64,000 nt of DNA from Parus major (GCF_001522545.3 NC_031770.1:27268202-27332201), one strand, 5' to 3'; counted from the first letter of the stretch, positions 51,601-63,194 are shown. The notes: generated from the letters alone by a model not told the origin. Numbers and translations are program-made.

Positions 51601-52857
51601 AGTGATTCTGCATGGGGACAGACCCTGACAACACATCATTTCCTTTCTCCCATGATTTAAAATCAGCATTTTTTTAAAGTGAAAGTTAAGTTTTCTGAAT
51701 TTACTGCTGCTGCTGATTTTATATGCTGAAGTTGGTATCCTGAATTTGTCACCAATGTTTTTCAATAAAGATGAGGATATCATCAGAGACCCATATCATG
51801 GGTAAGACAAAGAAAATGACAGAAAGAAAGAAAAATCAGAAACAATGTCATACTGTAGTAAGACAACAATTGCTGATCAAAGGGATGCAGAAATACTTCT
51901 AAATGATATGATATTTTCCCAGTTTTCCATATCACATCACTGTGGGCCTTCTAATGACCTATTTATATATGTTAATTTCATGCCAAGGTTGTCATTTACC
52001 TATGCAGGAGGTAGTTTTAGTTCCTAGAATCAGAAGTATCCCTTACAGGCTTTCCTCTCTCTGTGCATTCTGGGTGGAGCTGGGTTGGGCAGAGAATAAC
52101 AGCTGGCCCTTCCCTGCAGCACTGCATCATGTTGATTTGTAGGGTTTGTTAGTATTCCGGTGCACTCAGATGAAACCTTGTCTTTAGTCACAAGTTTCAA
52201 TTGATAACTGGGGGACATTGAGCCCCTTGCAAGCACATGTGGCTTCTGGATGCTGACAGAGTAAATCCCAATCCCATGGTGAGATCCTTAGTTGCTACAG
52301 TCAAATTCTAAATGGTAAAAGAAAAAAGGAAATGCAAGCAATATTTAGTGTATTGGGCAATAAATTCCAAAGTCATCTGGACTGATCTGAAGGAGACAGA
52401 TGTCATCCTTCAAAAAGAGTGTTACTGCTTTTAAGTTCAGCACCTAGAAGATAATTAGCCTCTCCACAAAAACAAACCCATGACAGCACACTTGGACAAA
52501 CGCAAAGAAAGTAAGGATGAGTGCTCAGGCCAGAAAAAAATAAAGACTGAGTACACAGTTGGAACAAATTACCCCTCTTTTCCCACAGGGGATCTTTGTA
52601 GGTCAAAGCAGAAATGCATTAGTAATGCAAAATGGGATTTGGGAGTGAGCAGGCACTGTCATCACCCCCTTCCTCCTCTCTGTGAGAGTGGGTAGTAAAT
52701 GCAGCCTCATGGGTTTTCAGTCCACAACCCCTCAGCAGGGAGTTAAGTCACTTGAAGAATATAAGAATATTCCCACCTACTACCAGTTAAACCTTGATAA
52801 TTTTGAATCAGCCTTTGATTTTTCTTTTTGCCCACAAGTACAAAAAAAAAAAAAAAA
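45666..52857. other. Unique non-coding stretch
   Basis: No gene or interspersed repeat is supported over about 7 kb. Small items are a two-copy 18 bp tandem repeat at 48,886-48,921 and an A/C-rich patch near 49,395-49,428. Open frames reach about 100 codons (51,472-51,783) without recognisable content. A 16-base A run (52,842-52,857) precedes the assembly gap. Confidence 0.45.
48886..48921. repeat. Two-copy 18 bp tandem repeat
   Basis: 'ctgtcagtatgaccaatt' is followed directly by 'ctgtcactatgaccaact', with two differences in eighteen bases. Confidence 0.85.
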
Positions 52858-52910
52858 NNNNNNNNNNNNNNNNNNNNNNNNNNNNNNNNNNNNNNNNNNN
52901 NNNNNNNNNN
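52858..52910. other. Assembly gap (N)
   Basis: Fifty-three undetermined bases follow a run of sixteen A. The true length and content are unknown. Translations across the gap are not meaningful. Confidence 1.
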
Positions 52911-55336
52911 TGGTCAGATTCCTAAGCAAAGATGGGGAGCAGAAGCACTCTGACTAGGATTGCTGGGAGCTGTCAGCTTGGGTCCACCTGAGCAGCAGGC
53001 AGAGTGGAGTCCACAGGGCAAGGACTCCAAATGTCCACAGGGCAAGTACATATGCCATTTGTACTTCCCATTAGGAAAAATGGTCAGTAATGGCACAATT
53101 GTAAATTTAAACAAGCAGCACCAAAGCTGTGAAGTGCAGCATGGGACAGAGACGACAGCAGCAAGCAGGGCTCTGAGGCTGGGTCACATTTCCCACCCTT
53201 TATGGTACACCAAGGAGGGCCAGCTTGCCTGCATGCCAATACCCTACACAGACTGGGGGCACACCTGGTCCAGAGTTACCCTAAAGAAACCAGAGGTGTG
53301 CTGGGGAGAGCAGATCAGACACTCTTTCTGATCCAAGATGTAATGCAGATCTTTGCTGGGTTTCATGGGTTAAAATAGCTTGGTTCACAATTAATTTTTG
53401 CTACTTGTCTCCTGGCATTGTTTATTTTTTGTATCCCCTCTCTCCCTGAGAATTAGGATCAGTTTCAGGGAAGGTCTGTAGCTCTTCTTCGTGGTGCTGT
53501 GACACGGCAGCTCCAAGCACACTGCACGAGAAGCACTCTGTTGTGCTCAAGTGGTGATCTGTGAGCAATGCAAACTCACCACTGACATAGAGCAAGCTGT
53601 AAACAAGGAGACTGCAACCAGCATGAAACATGGCAAGAGTGGAAGCAATTATTTGTCTCTCTTCTTTTTCATCACAAACCTAAATTTGCCTTAGTACAGC
53701 CTCTGTACACAGCAGGGTCCAATAAGAAATTTATCCCCTGCATAGCAATGTTTCCTCTTTCTGGAGGAACAGAAAATCCCCATGACAGTTGTGTTCCATC
53801 TGCTGGACTTACCCATGCTGAACATTGTATTATAAAGTTAAGAGATGTCAATTTAATTAACTGTGACTTTATAGACTGACATGATGCTTACTGTTTCCCT
53901 CCCTCTTCTCATCAAAAGAGTTTTTCTGTCATAGCAATCCTAATGATGCAATAGATAAAATAAACCTTATTCTTCTAATATCTCCATGGCACTGTCCTAA
54001 AAATACTAGATCAGGCAGTCTGAAAAGAAAAAGATTATTCTTGCTTTATATCAATATTATTTGTCTCTTGTGTAGGTAAGAGTTACCCACTTTAAGAACC
54101 CTTCCTTACATACGCTACCAACCGTTTTACATTTCCAGTTACTAATCTACCACACTGGGACTTGTTGACTTCACTGCCAATTTCTTTTACCCCCTTAGTT
54201 CCTTACTTTTTTTCAGTCATGCACTTGCTTTGTGTCCCAAATGTGTGCATATGTCCATGCAAATCAGAGAGAGACTCAGTTTCCATTCTGCTGTATCTTG
54301 TACTGTGCCACCACTTAGACGTTTCCCTCATCCCAATTCTTAGTCCATTTATTCTTTCTGAGAGCATATATGTCTGCTGATGTCAGACAGACATGACATA
54401 GCATATACCTGTTTGTGTACCCCATCCTCCACATGCCCACCTTGCCAGTTCTGGCCATCCATCACTATTGGCATCGCCTTAGCAAAAACAACAGACTTTA
54501 TGACAAAAGACACTGAAGTGGGTGCCCACTGCCCCTCCACATCCCTCACTCCCTTCTCTCCTCTAGCTGTTCTTATGCCTTCTATTTTTTCAAATAACAT
54601 TTGCCAAGGTCCTCACACTTTTACTCTCTGGTTTTATACACAGCAGAGTTGATCTATCCAGCAAAGTTCCACCTTAGATTTGTGGGATTTAACAATTCCT
54701 CAAAAAGCTGAAATTGCTTTCACAATTTTACTCTATTCCTCAATTCTTCCTTTATTAGAAACCAAATTATTACCCTTTCTTTTAAACATCTTTCCATCAC
54801 TGTTTAAAAACTGTCATAAAATTTCCTATACACTCTTAAAAAAATACTGGTTTCAAAGTGCCTTTCATACCATGAGAGGCAGAAACCAAACTGAGATCCA
54901 TTACTCCACATGAACAATCTTATCTAAGCTAACATGAAAAGGGAGATGAAGTTATACATTTCCTCAATGCTTTAAGATTCACTATGGAGACATTTTTTGC
55001 CATCAGAGGTAGCTATCTATAAAATGTTTTGTGTACATATCTATATATAGTTTATATTATAACTGCACAGTTTTTACTTACATAGGAAAAAGACCTTGCA
55101 CTTACCTTTGAGAAGTAACATTTATCCCAGGTTTGGTAAGATAGTCTCAGATAGGCACTTAGACCTTCTTTCTATTCCATGCATCCTTTTTTCAAAAGAA
55201 TAGATAGAATCAGAAAAATCCCAGTTGATCTCTAGCAAACCAAAATGCAGACAAGATTGTTTGTCAGATGCAGCCTGATTCAGTGAGGTCCAAGCATGTC
55301 AATCCCTGAGACTCCTTGTTCAGTAATATCCAAAGC
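52911..55336. other. Unique stretch, GC-richer near the gap
   Basis: Between about 52,960 and 53,640 the sequence is less AT-rich than its surroundings and carries a 123-codon plus-strand frame (52,960-53,331) and a 69-codon minus-strand frame (53,422-53,631). I recognise neither; see findings. A 24 bp near-duplication lies at 53,010-53,057. The remainder to 55.3 kb is ordinary AT-rich DNA. Confidence 0.4.
53010..53057. repeat. 24 bp near-tandem duplication
   Basis: 'tccacagggcaag' begins both halves (53,010 and 53,034) with a period of 24 bases. The second halves of the units have diverged. Confidence 0.75.
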
Positions 55337-55385
55337 ACAAAAAAAGGAAAGAAAAAAAAAAAAAAAAGAAATAGAATAAAAAAAT
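55337..55385. repeat. A-rich tract
   Basis: A runs up to fifteen bases are interrupted by single G or GG. It has no body of a retrotransposon next to it. Confidence 0.85.
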
Positions 55386-55544
55386 TTAATAACTTGCTCT
55401 TTTCCTGTGTGATTTTAAAAACCCAGTCTTTGAGGACTAAGCAGCCTGCAGGCTTTTCGAGCATTCTGATCCTAGTGCACCCCAAGGTAACACATGCATT
55501 TCAGTATTGCAATTCTTCAAGTTCATACAAGCGAGCCCAGCTTC

Positions 55545-55800
55545 TGTGTATGTGCGTGTGTGTTGGGGTGGGGGGCAGAGTCGTTTTGCGGGGGGGAGGA
55601 GAGGAAGGGAGATACAGACACACACAGTCATGCAGAGATGGAAGAAGGAAAAACAGCGAAGTGGAGTGATATCACAAAGTGCTCTAGATGGCAGAGCCTG
55701 CACAGCTTGTAAGACAAGCAATGTGCATACAGCAGGGAAAAAAAAAAAAAAAAAAAGGAGAGAGAGAGAAAAAAAAGATAGAGAATGAAAAACCAGAGAG
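55545..55800. repeat. GT/G-rich tract followed by polypurine tract
   Basis: A TGTGCGTGTGTG stretch runs into G4-T-G6, then G7 at 55,590-55,596 and a GA-rich part. After a mixed interval there is a run of nineteen A (55,738-55,756) and GAGAGAGAG with more A. The G runs could form G-quadruplex-like structures, although one spacer of 14 bases is long. This composition often surrounds vertebrate promoters and first exons, but no start site can be shown. Confidence 0.6.
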
Positions 55801-56394
55801 AATTAGCAGGCAGCTTCAGGAATTTCTTCTTACCTCTTCTGACGATGCAACATACAGCAAGTGCTTTGTACTGCAGGAATCCATGAAGGTGTGACTCAGT
55901 TAGACCCTTTACCTCTGAAATAAACAAATATGTAGTATAGGAAAAGCAAGAAAAACAGAAACCAGTCGGGTACAAAAAGAAGCTAATAAACAAGTAAGCA
56001 TGTCAGGGAGGAGTCTTAAGTGGGCAAGAGGTAAATAGTTGGTATAGAAAGAGGCATCCAACCTCCTGGTCCTGACAAAGATTGGCTCTCTAATTATGTG
56101 GTAAAGCACTGCCCTCTAAGCCATTGCATAATAATAGAAACCTAAGCTGTGTAGACACAGCCTGACATGCTAAATCCTCAGGAGCTACACTCAACATTTG
56201 TCAGCAGAAAGCCTGTCAGTCCTCTGGGCGCAGAGGAAGAGGAGGAGGAGGGAAGAGAGGAGAGAAATTTTACTGCAAAATGCATAAGCTGCAGTTGCAA
56301 AGAGCTCTCAGGTGGTGCCGATCCTTGAAACGTTACAGTGGAAGCAATATATATCTGTATCAATGTAGGAAAAGGTAGATAAAAACCACATGTG
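55801..56394. other. Unique stretch with purine-rich, promoter-like character
   Basis: A GGA/AGA-rich segment lies at about 56,228-56,268. It is followed by a short ATG-started frame of 32 codons from 56,280 to a TAG near 56,378. No product is recognised. Confidence 0.35.
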
Positions 56395-56500
56395 GCGCTT
56401 AGGGACAAGGTTTAGTGGTGGATTTGGCAGTGCTGTGTTAACAGTTGGGTTTGATGATCTCAAAAGTCTTTTCTCACCTAAACCATTCTATGATTCTAAT
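56395..56500 (+). mobile_element. CR1 LINE 3' tail
   Basis: 'agggacaaggtttagtggtg', 'ggatttggcagtgctgtg' and 'ttctcacctaaaccattc' are followed by TATGATTCTAA. This is the plus-sense end of a common avian CR1 subfamily, including its characteristic tail. Only about 105 bases remain. Confidence 0.9.
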
Positions 56501-56968
56501 AGCACTGTCAGCCTCATTAATTCTATTTAATACTGGAAATAATTTTCCCATGCTATGTTTTAGAAACTTAAATGAGAAAGAGAAGAACATGTATAGGGGC
56601 TGCCCATGTTAAATAATATTATTTCTAATGCTGATTAAAAAAGTAAATGCTGGCAAGAAAGTAGTAGTTCTCTCTTTGCACTGAACAGTATTGTGATGTC
56701 TAAATAAAACTTGAACTGAGGTGAAAGAACTCATGAAGACTGATAAGCCTTCCCATTTACTGGTAGATTCCTCTCTCCAGCCCTCCTGAAACAGAAACAT
56801 TAATTTTCTTCTGCCTCTCTTGTTGAAGAGGCTCCTAGACAGAGCCAGGGAAAAGATGAGCACTGACTATAAAAGAGGAGAAAAAAAATCTGTCTGGTTC
56901 AACTTACCACACACCAGTATCAATGCATCAACAGAGAGAACAACTAATAATGCACATGGAAGGAACAG
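56501..56968. other. Unique non-coding stretch
   Basis: I see nothing recognisable in this AT-rich interval. Confidence 0.45.
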
Positions 56969-57040
56969 GAAAAACAAACATACAAACAAACAAAACAAAA
57001 CAAAAATACCAAAAAAGCTCACAAAAACAAACCAAGAAAG
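56969..57040. repeat. A/C-rich low-complexity tract
   Basis: AAAC and AAAAC units fill the tract. Open frames over it are Lys/Asn/Thr strings and are not coding. Confidence 0.85.
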
Positions 57041-57077
57041 TAGCATCATTTTGCACTGGAAATTTACCTGAAAACTG

Positions 57078-57285
57078 TGGCCCTGGGTCACACCTAGGGT
57101 CCATTTAATCCAGTGTCCTGTCTCTGGATAGTGATCTGCACTACACACCTCTGAGGAATCTAAATGAGTTTGTGCAGCCTGTGCTAAATGGCCAGGGCTA
57201 ACCTGTTCATGGGCAAAGCTTCTCTTTAACCCCTGTTCTTTAGAGATTAGTTAATGCACTGAGGCATGAGCAGTGAACAGTCTGC
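57078..57285 (-). mobile_element. Ancient amniote CR1 fragment
   Basis: 'ggtccatttaatccagtgtc' with 'ctgtctctggatagtg' and a later 'atgcactgaggcatgagcag' resembles the old CR1 type abundant in turtles and crocodilians. There the antisense strand reads 'ggtccatctagcccagtatc' and later '...ccctgaagcatgagg'. It is highly diverged and probably predates the bird radiation. Orientation is inferred from that comparison. Confidence 0.55.
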
Positions 57286-60200
57286 TTCTGCACATCCAGA
57301 TTAAACATGTAAGGTCTGGTTCTGAGGTCCTTTGTATTTGGTGTAAAGTACACCTTTTTAAGGCACTTGAGATCTAAAGAATAAAATTTTCTGATGCTCT
57401 GTAAACATCCCAGTGTGAAAAAAGGCCAAGAGTTCAGAAAGAGCTGTAGTATTTCAATCTGCAGGGCAAGAAGTATATTTTTATAGCCTCATCTAGCCTA
57501 GATACTCTGGTCATTTACTCCTTATTCACAATGAAAATATCAGATGTACTTCAAGAGGCTATCCAGTGAAGGTAGATTAACCAGGTCACCCAAATAATAT
57601 GCAGGTAACAAATTCGGCCCCTAGAAAGTCAGACCAGAGTGAACTGAAAAGTTTGAACATATTTTTGTGAATGACTGCATAGAAGAATACATGGGGTTTT
57701 CTTGGAGGGGCAGATTCTGCTCCAAACTTTAGATCCCTTCCTGTTACCAGTCTTGCTCCTTTGATCTGTGCCCACTCCATTCCCAGTGACTCTCTCTGTA
57801 TCCCTGAGGTTCAAGCTGCAGACTTAGCACATGTGGGATCCAGACTGTGGTTAAGCAGATGAGGAAGGACTGCACAGAGAGCTATTGCCTATTTTTCAGC
57901 CTATTCAGTTCTCCTTGGCTCTATGTGGAACAGTGCTGAAGGGCTTTTCTTGGGATGAAGGCCAAGAGTTACCACAGTCAGTAATCTTACTGGGCAGTGA
58001 AGCAAGTGGCCTGTCCAAAGGAGGACTCAAAAAGCTGAAAGCTGCCAAACTGGGCATTAAAACATTAAGAAATTACTTCATTTATAGATTACTGAAACAT
58101 GAACTTAGAAAGCTAACTTTAAACTCCTGGAAATCCTGGGCCAAGCATATTGGCTAGAAAATCTAATCAAAGCTCTAATTGTGTCAGTGCCTTATAAAAT
58201 AAATGTCAGTGCATCACAGACAGAGAAGACATCTCTTAATGACATAAAAAATTAATAACAGTCTCTGAGACTAGTATTTCAAAGTCTGATTTGAAAGGAA
58301 AATATTGCTTGCAGTGACAGAAATCAGTGTACTCTGTCAGTGCACTGCAAAAATCTTCCAAAATTTTTACCAGCTACAGTTTTGACAGTGAAAACTCACA
58401 AAGAAAAATAAAAGATGATACAACTCTGGAAAAAAGAAAAATCACCCCAAAAAAGGTATACATGAGACTGTGGTGTTGTGGGTTCTTAGTGTGCCAGGCC
58501 AGGGTGCTTTCCAGCTTTCTGTGATGCCCTTTAGAATGTAATCAGAATGCCCTGTATTTGCCCCTCAGCTTCTCCTCTTCACTAACCATCCCTGGTATTT
58601 ATATATTGCTTTGCTCTCAATTAAGGAGCTTCTCAGTGAAACAACAGGTTTCTTTCTTGGTCCACCTAGCAGGACTAAGAAAGACCTCACTTCCACTCTT
58701 CTCTTTTGTTCAGGACTCTCTCCAATCCTGCCCTAGTTCCCAGTGAGCCAACAAAGGTGTTTGACCTACATCTACTGTTATTTCCACCTCCACAGAAATC
58801 ACATCAGACCCAAAGAACCTCAAGAGAAGTCTCATTCTGCCTAGGTTGTGATTATCTCACAGACCCACAATACTCACTCCTGGAAAGAACAGTCAAGGTT
58901 CAATTTTCCATTCTTGACTTAGATCTAGAAAATACATGAGAGACCAGGATCACAGATGGTTAACTTTTGCTCTGTGGATCTTGCAGAGCAGCTGAAGCTT
59001 TCAGTGATGCAGGAAATCCTGTGTCCCAACAGAATGCATAATTTCTCTATGAAAAAAGACTCATAAAACTCAAAAAATCCTTAAAATCACATTCATACCA
59101 GTTTTCTTGAACAGTGTCAATCACTGAAAAGACCTAGCTTGACACTGAAATTTTGTAATGGAAACCCTCTCATTTGATGTACAGTGCCAGATATGACATC
59201 AAAACCTAAGAAAACTGAACTAGTATAGCAGAGCAAGACAAAAATAAAATTGAGATGTTTTTGAGACTTCCAGGACCACTTTGCGTGCTACAAACATCGT
59301 TCTCATTTCCAAGTCTAGCAGAAAAAACACTGAAGCCTTTGACCATCTGATTGACAATACAATTTAGCATGTGCTTGTAGCCACTGGTGATTTCCCATTT
59401 TCTGCCCACTCCCTTCCAAACTGAACCTGTCAGCAGTGGTCCACATGACTGTTTAATCAATGGCTGCCAATCAATTACACTGATTGAAAGACAGTCTAAA
59501 AAACCTTAGGTCTGTGGCCCTCCTGATGAAAACAGTTGTTAGGAGCTGAACCCACCAGCTTTCAAACATTGGAAGTTTGGGGAAAGATTGTGTATTTCTT
59601 GGGTGTTGTACAGCTCAGCTCTCTACAAATCACAGAATATCTGTTTATACATGCATATGCTAGTACAAAATCTCCTTCTCACATTCTACACCCACACATC
59701 CCTCTGCTTTTAAAAGCAGCTCCAGCCAACAGACAAACTGAATGTACTTTCTTTCAGTTTTTTTCATCTAAGCATTCTGCTTATCCACATTTCTAGACCC
59801 AGACATCCAACAGAGACCAGGTGCTGTTTTATGGTGCAGTGAAAGCAAAAAGGGTTTGGAGGGTATTGATGAGACAAAAGCATCACAGAAGGTGCCATTT
59901 GCAATACACTGTTATAAAAAGCATAGACTAATATTACAATGAAAACATGAGGATGCACTTAATTAAAATACTTCAACAACTCCACAACAATCTTTCATTG
60001 TCCATCTTGCAGCTAAATGCTGAAGGGTTTCCAAATACCAAAAAAAGTTATTTCAGGTTATAGAATAAATTATATATTCATAATCTACTCCATTCTAAGC
60101 ATTCATCTCATCTGAAGTTACCAGGATACTTGTGCTAACCTTAGGAGGACCCACTGTAACTTTGTAGATGCTCTAAAAGAAGGTCAGCATAATATTTTTG

Positions 60201-60314
60201 TCCCAGGGTTACTATTCTTTCCAGATTCTCCCTTTACAAGCAGGAAAATCCTTGTACTTCTGTTTTGCATAATCACATGTCCAGCTAAGTGAGTAAAATT
60301 TAATGCCCTTTGAT
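57286..60314. other. Unique non-coding stretch
   Basis: No gene or recognisable repeat is supported. Open frames up to 90 codons (57,885-58,157) have no recognisable content or clear splice context. Confidence 0.45.
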
Positions 60315-60410
60315 TGATAGGTTAAGACCAGAAGGGATCATTATGGCCATCTCATTTGACCTTCTGCATAACCTCAGTTACAGAAATCCCCTCTGTGGCT
60401 TCTGCATCTA
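60315..60410 (-). mobile_element. Ancient CR1 fragment
   Basis: 'taagaccagaagggatcatt' followed by 'tggccatctcatttgacctt' and 'ctgcataacctcag' is a diverged antisense CR1 3' end of the reptile type ('...agaagggaccattatgatcatctagtctgacc...'). It is short and old. Confidence 0.6.
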
Positions 60411-61806
60411 TCATCATAATATTGGGAGATGCAAAAATATATATTTTATAAAGGCAGTCAATGATTAAATCTTGATTTAGAGATTTCAAATGATGGTATA
60501 TTCACTCCCTACTCTCTTTATATCTTTAACTGCTGCTATTTTTAAAAATGACCACACCTCATTTTGTCACTCAAAAGACTTTGGTATTTTATCAAAACTT
60601 CAAGGTGATAATTATGAATTACAGCTGGGCATCTTCTGTTCAGAAAACTCAGAATTACCAATAGCAGAAGCTTCTCCCAGCCAAGTGGACTGGTTCTACT
60701 GGGGACAAATGAATGCTATTTGAGACCAGTGTAATCTATTCATTCAACAAATAAATGAACAAACAAGCAAACAAATAAACTTCTTATTTAGTGGACATCT
60801 GTTTTAGCACAGTGCTCATCAGAATAAAGAGACTCCCTTGGCAGTGCTTTCCCAATTCTCTTAATTTGATAAAAAGTACAGCATTAGCTTCCACAGTACA
60901 CCTGGAGGCAGTGGTACTCTGCCACCTGCCCATGAGGACCTCATCCTGGTGGATATGCAACCTCTGGCATCAATTCACGCTGTGCAGAACACTCCCAGTC
61001 ACCACTGAAATCCAGAGGGACTGCAGATGCCCAGAGTAATAAAGGTATGGCACAGGAGGAGTGTGAATATGAGTCTTCATCCTGTATTTTGACCCTTTCC
61101 ACACAGAATAAGAGATGCCAATGTTTTTCGTCACTGAAAGAGGCATTTGCCATTTGGAGAGGATGCTGTTAAGCTGTGATCATCTGTTACCATTCCACAG
61201 GCAACAGAGGCAATGTAAGGGAGGTCAGGCTCTCCACTGCCCTGGCTGGGAGTTGCTCCAGTGACTCCCCTGCTAATCTCGTGTCTGCACCAGTTGAGTC
61301 ATTTGTCTTCATGCCCTTTTACATGCTGCAGATCTTAGTTTACTTTCTAACTGTCACCTGAAAAAACAGTTTGGAGGAAGAGAAGGTTGTTTGGCATTTT
61401 TTAACCTTTAAGGAGAGAGGAATCATGAGACACTGGGGACAGTTAACCCTCAGAGAGAATTTGTCAACCAGGGAAAATGTTGTGAAATCAGTCTTACACT
61501 AATCATGTGAGAAGACTATCATACAATGGACAAGAGTCCATATCAAGAACAAGGCTGGCTCTTTAAGCTTTTCAGGAATCATTCTAGTCCTTTCAAAATT
61601 GCTTGTCTCAGCCATGGAACTGAATGGTTATAATTTTGTAATTAGATTAAAAATATATGTTTTTTATATTTTTTGTATTTTATAAAGGTGAGAATCTTTT
61701 GGGCAAACACTTGTTTTGTATCAAAACTACAGCCATCACCATAAAGTGAGTATTTGCTAAGAGTTGTCACATTATAGCATGGAAGTGTCAAAGGAATGAA
61801 TCCATC
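60411..61806. other. Unique non-coding stretch
   Basis: Nothing is recognised apart from an AAAC/AAAT patch at 60,745-60,780. The GC content is a little higher at about 60,890-61,030, without a recognisable product. Confidence 0.45.
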
Positions 61807-61812
61807 AATAAC
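61807..61812. repeat. Left target-site duplication of the solo LTR
   Basis: AATAAC directly precedes the LTR terminus TGTCAGG and is repeated exactly at 62,420-62,425. Confidence 0.85.
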
Positions 61813-62419
61813 TGTCAGGATGTGACTCTGGTGGTTGGGTTCTTTTCTCCTTGGACTGAGATTGATGAGAGAGAGGCAGTTTTCTCTTGTTCGGACTTGG
61901 TTATTTATTCTTCTCTTAACTATATTATATATATATACAGAGTAGAAGGAGCTATATACACTAAGATAGAGAGATGCGAAATGGCTAACAAAGAACTTTC
62001 TTCAAGGTCTTTTATATGTCTATTTATCCAATTAACAAATACCAAGTAAATTATTTTTCTTAGTGACCCAATGACCTGATCCCTTGTGCTGCGCTGCGGC
62101 ATGTTCGATCCAATTACTTATTACTACCCAAAAATCCCTAGAAGAAGAAGATGAAGAAGGAAGGAAAAGGAAGAAGAGACAACACCCTAAATCCTCCATC
62201 TTGTTTTTTGTTTCTTAAAAGAGCTTAAACCTTAAGGTTTAAACTCTTTTTCACCTAGTGACTTAAGAGAACTCTCTAACTTACATAGTCACATTTCCAG
62301 TTTTTCTATTTAACTTTAACAGTTGTCTTCATGGTGTTATGTGAAATTCAGTGCTTTCTTGGATGTCAGAGCCAGGTATCATAGATAAGGGCACACACTC
62401 TGTGCCTCTGACTCCAACA
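61813..62419 (-). mobile_element. Solo LTR with 6 bp target-site duplication
   Basis: The 607 bp element has TG...CA ends (TGTCAGG at left, CCAACA at right) and is flanked by exact AATAAC copies. A 6 bp duplication is typical of class II, ERVK-like elements, so that class is inferred. On the minus strand an AATAAA lies near the left end ('agaagaataaataacc', about 61,900-61,915), which places the 3' part of the LTR at left. Inside are an AT repeat (about 61,919-61,937), a GAA-rich tract (62,141-62,180) and a 34 bp imperfect palindrome (62,217-62,250). No internal retroviral sequence is present, so it is a solo LTR formed by recombination. Confidence 0.85.
62217..62250. repeat. 34 bp palindrome inside the LTR
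   Basis: 'aaaagagcttaaacc', a TTAA centre and 'ggtttaaactctttt' form an inverted repeat with one mismatch in fifteen pairs. In RNA it would make a long perfect-looking hairpin; in DNA it could form a cruciform. It lies inside the solo LTR. Confidence 0.9.
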
Positions 62420-62425
62420 AATAAC
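62420..62425. repeat. Right target-site duplication of the solo LTR
   Basis: AATAAC directly follows the LTR terminus CCAACA and matches 61,807-61,812 exactly. Confidence 0.85.
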
Positions 62426-63194
62426 CTCAATAATCTACCTTGAAATCATGGTAGAATTTCTTTGTGGGAAGAATTCTGCCCAGCCACAAAGCACTTAGTT
62501 TCTGTGTTCACAATTGTCTAAAAGCTACTAAGTTTGTCAAGGATAGGATCAGGCACTTAAAAGGAACAATCAGACCTCTGAAATGAGTTAAGATTGTAAT
62601 ACAGAGCAAAAGAAATATTACAGGATGATATTTTTCTTAGTGAAGCTTAAGCATGATGCAAAAAGTGTGGATTTTATTCCTAATATTACTTAAAAAAACT
62701 GTTCTGGTTAAAAAAGAAGAAAAGTCACAACTTAGGCATGACTTGGGATCTGACCTGGAACCTGAATACTATTAAAGTTTGATGTAGAAAGGAACAGGAA
62801 ACAGAAAGGGGTGTGAAAGCCTCAGAGGCAATGCAGTGTGTGATTTCTGCCTGCTCTGCTGGGCTCCAGCTTGGGGGAAGATGGGCTCCTTTCTGCTGTC
62901 AAATTATTCCTCAGGTCTACCCTTTCCAATCCTACCTTTCTGTAACTGAAGCCAATGAAGCGTGGATATATAGAGAGGAGATTCAACAAATTCTTCCTGG
63001 CTCTTGCCTGAGACTTGGAAGCCGCTGAAGGACATGCATAAGTGAGGTTCCTGCTTCCATTCACAACCCAGATGGGCACATCCAAATCAAGGAGGAGGAG
63101 GAAATTTTGTGGTATTGCAGAGTAGCAGTGTCAGGATAACAAGTGATTTGGATTCCTGTTGGAGGATTTTTTTCCCTCATAAACAGGACAGGAC
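62426..63194. other. Unique non-coding stretch
   Basis: I see nothing recognisable. Overlapping open frames of 70-87 codons at 62,813-63,085 on both strands have no recognisable content. Confidence 0.45.

Noticed and set aside
52682..52957. Plus-strand frame of 91 codons spanning the gap
   Set aside because: It crosses undetermined bases and a poly-A run, so the reading is not real sequence.
55907..57148. Minus-strand Phe/Leu-rich frames that look like membrane proteins
   Set aside because: The hydrophobic strings come from A-rich and A/C-rich tracts read in reverse. There is no conserved motif or gene structure.
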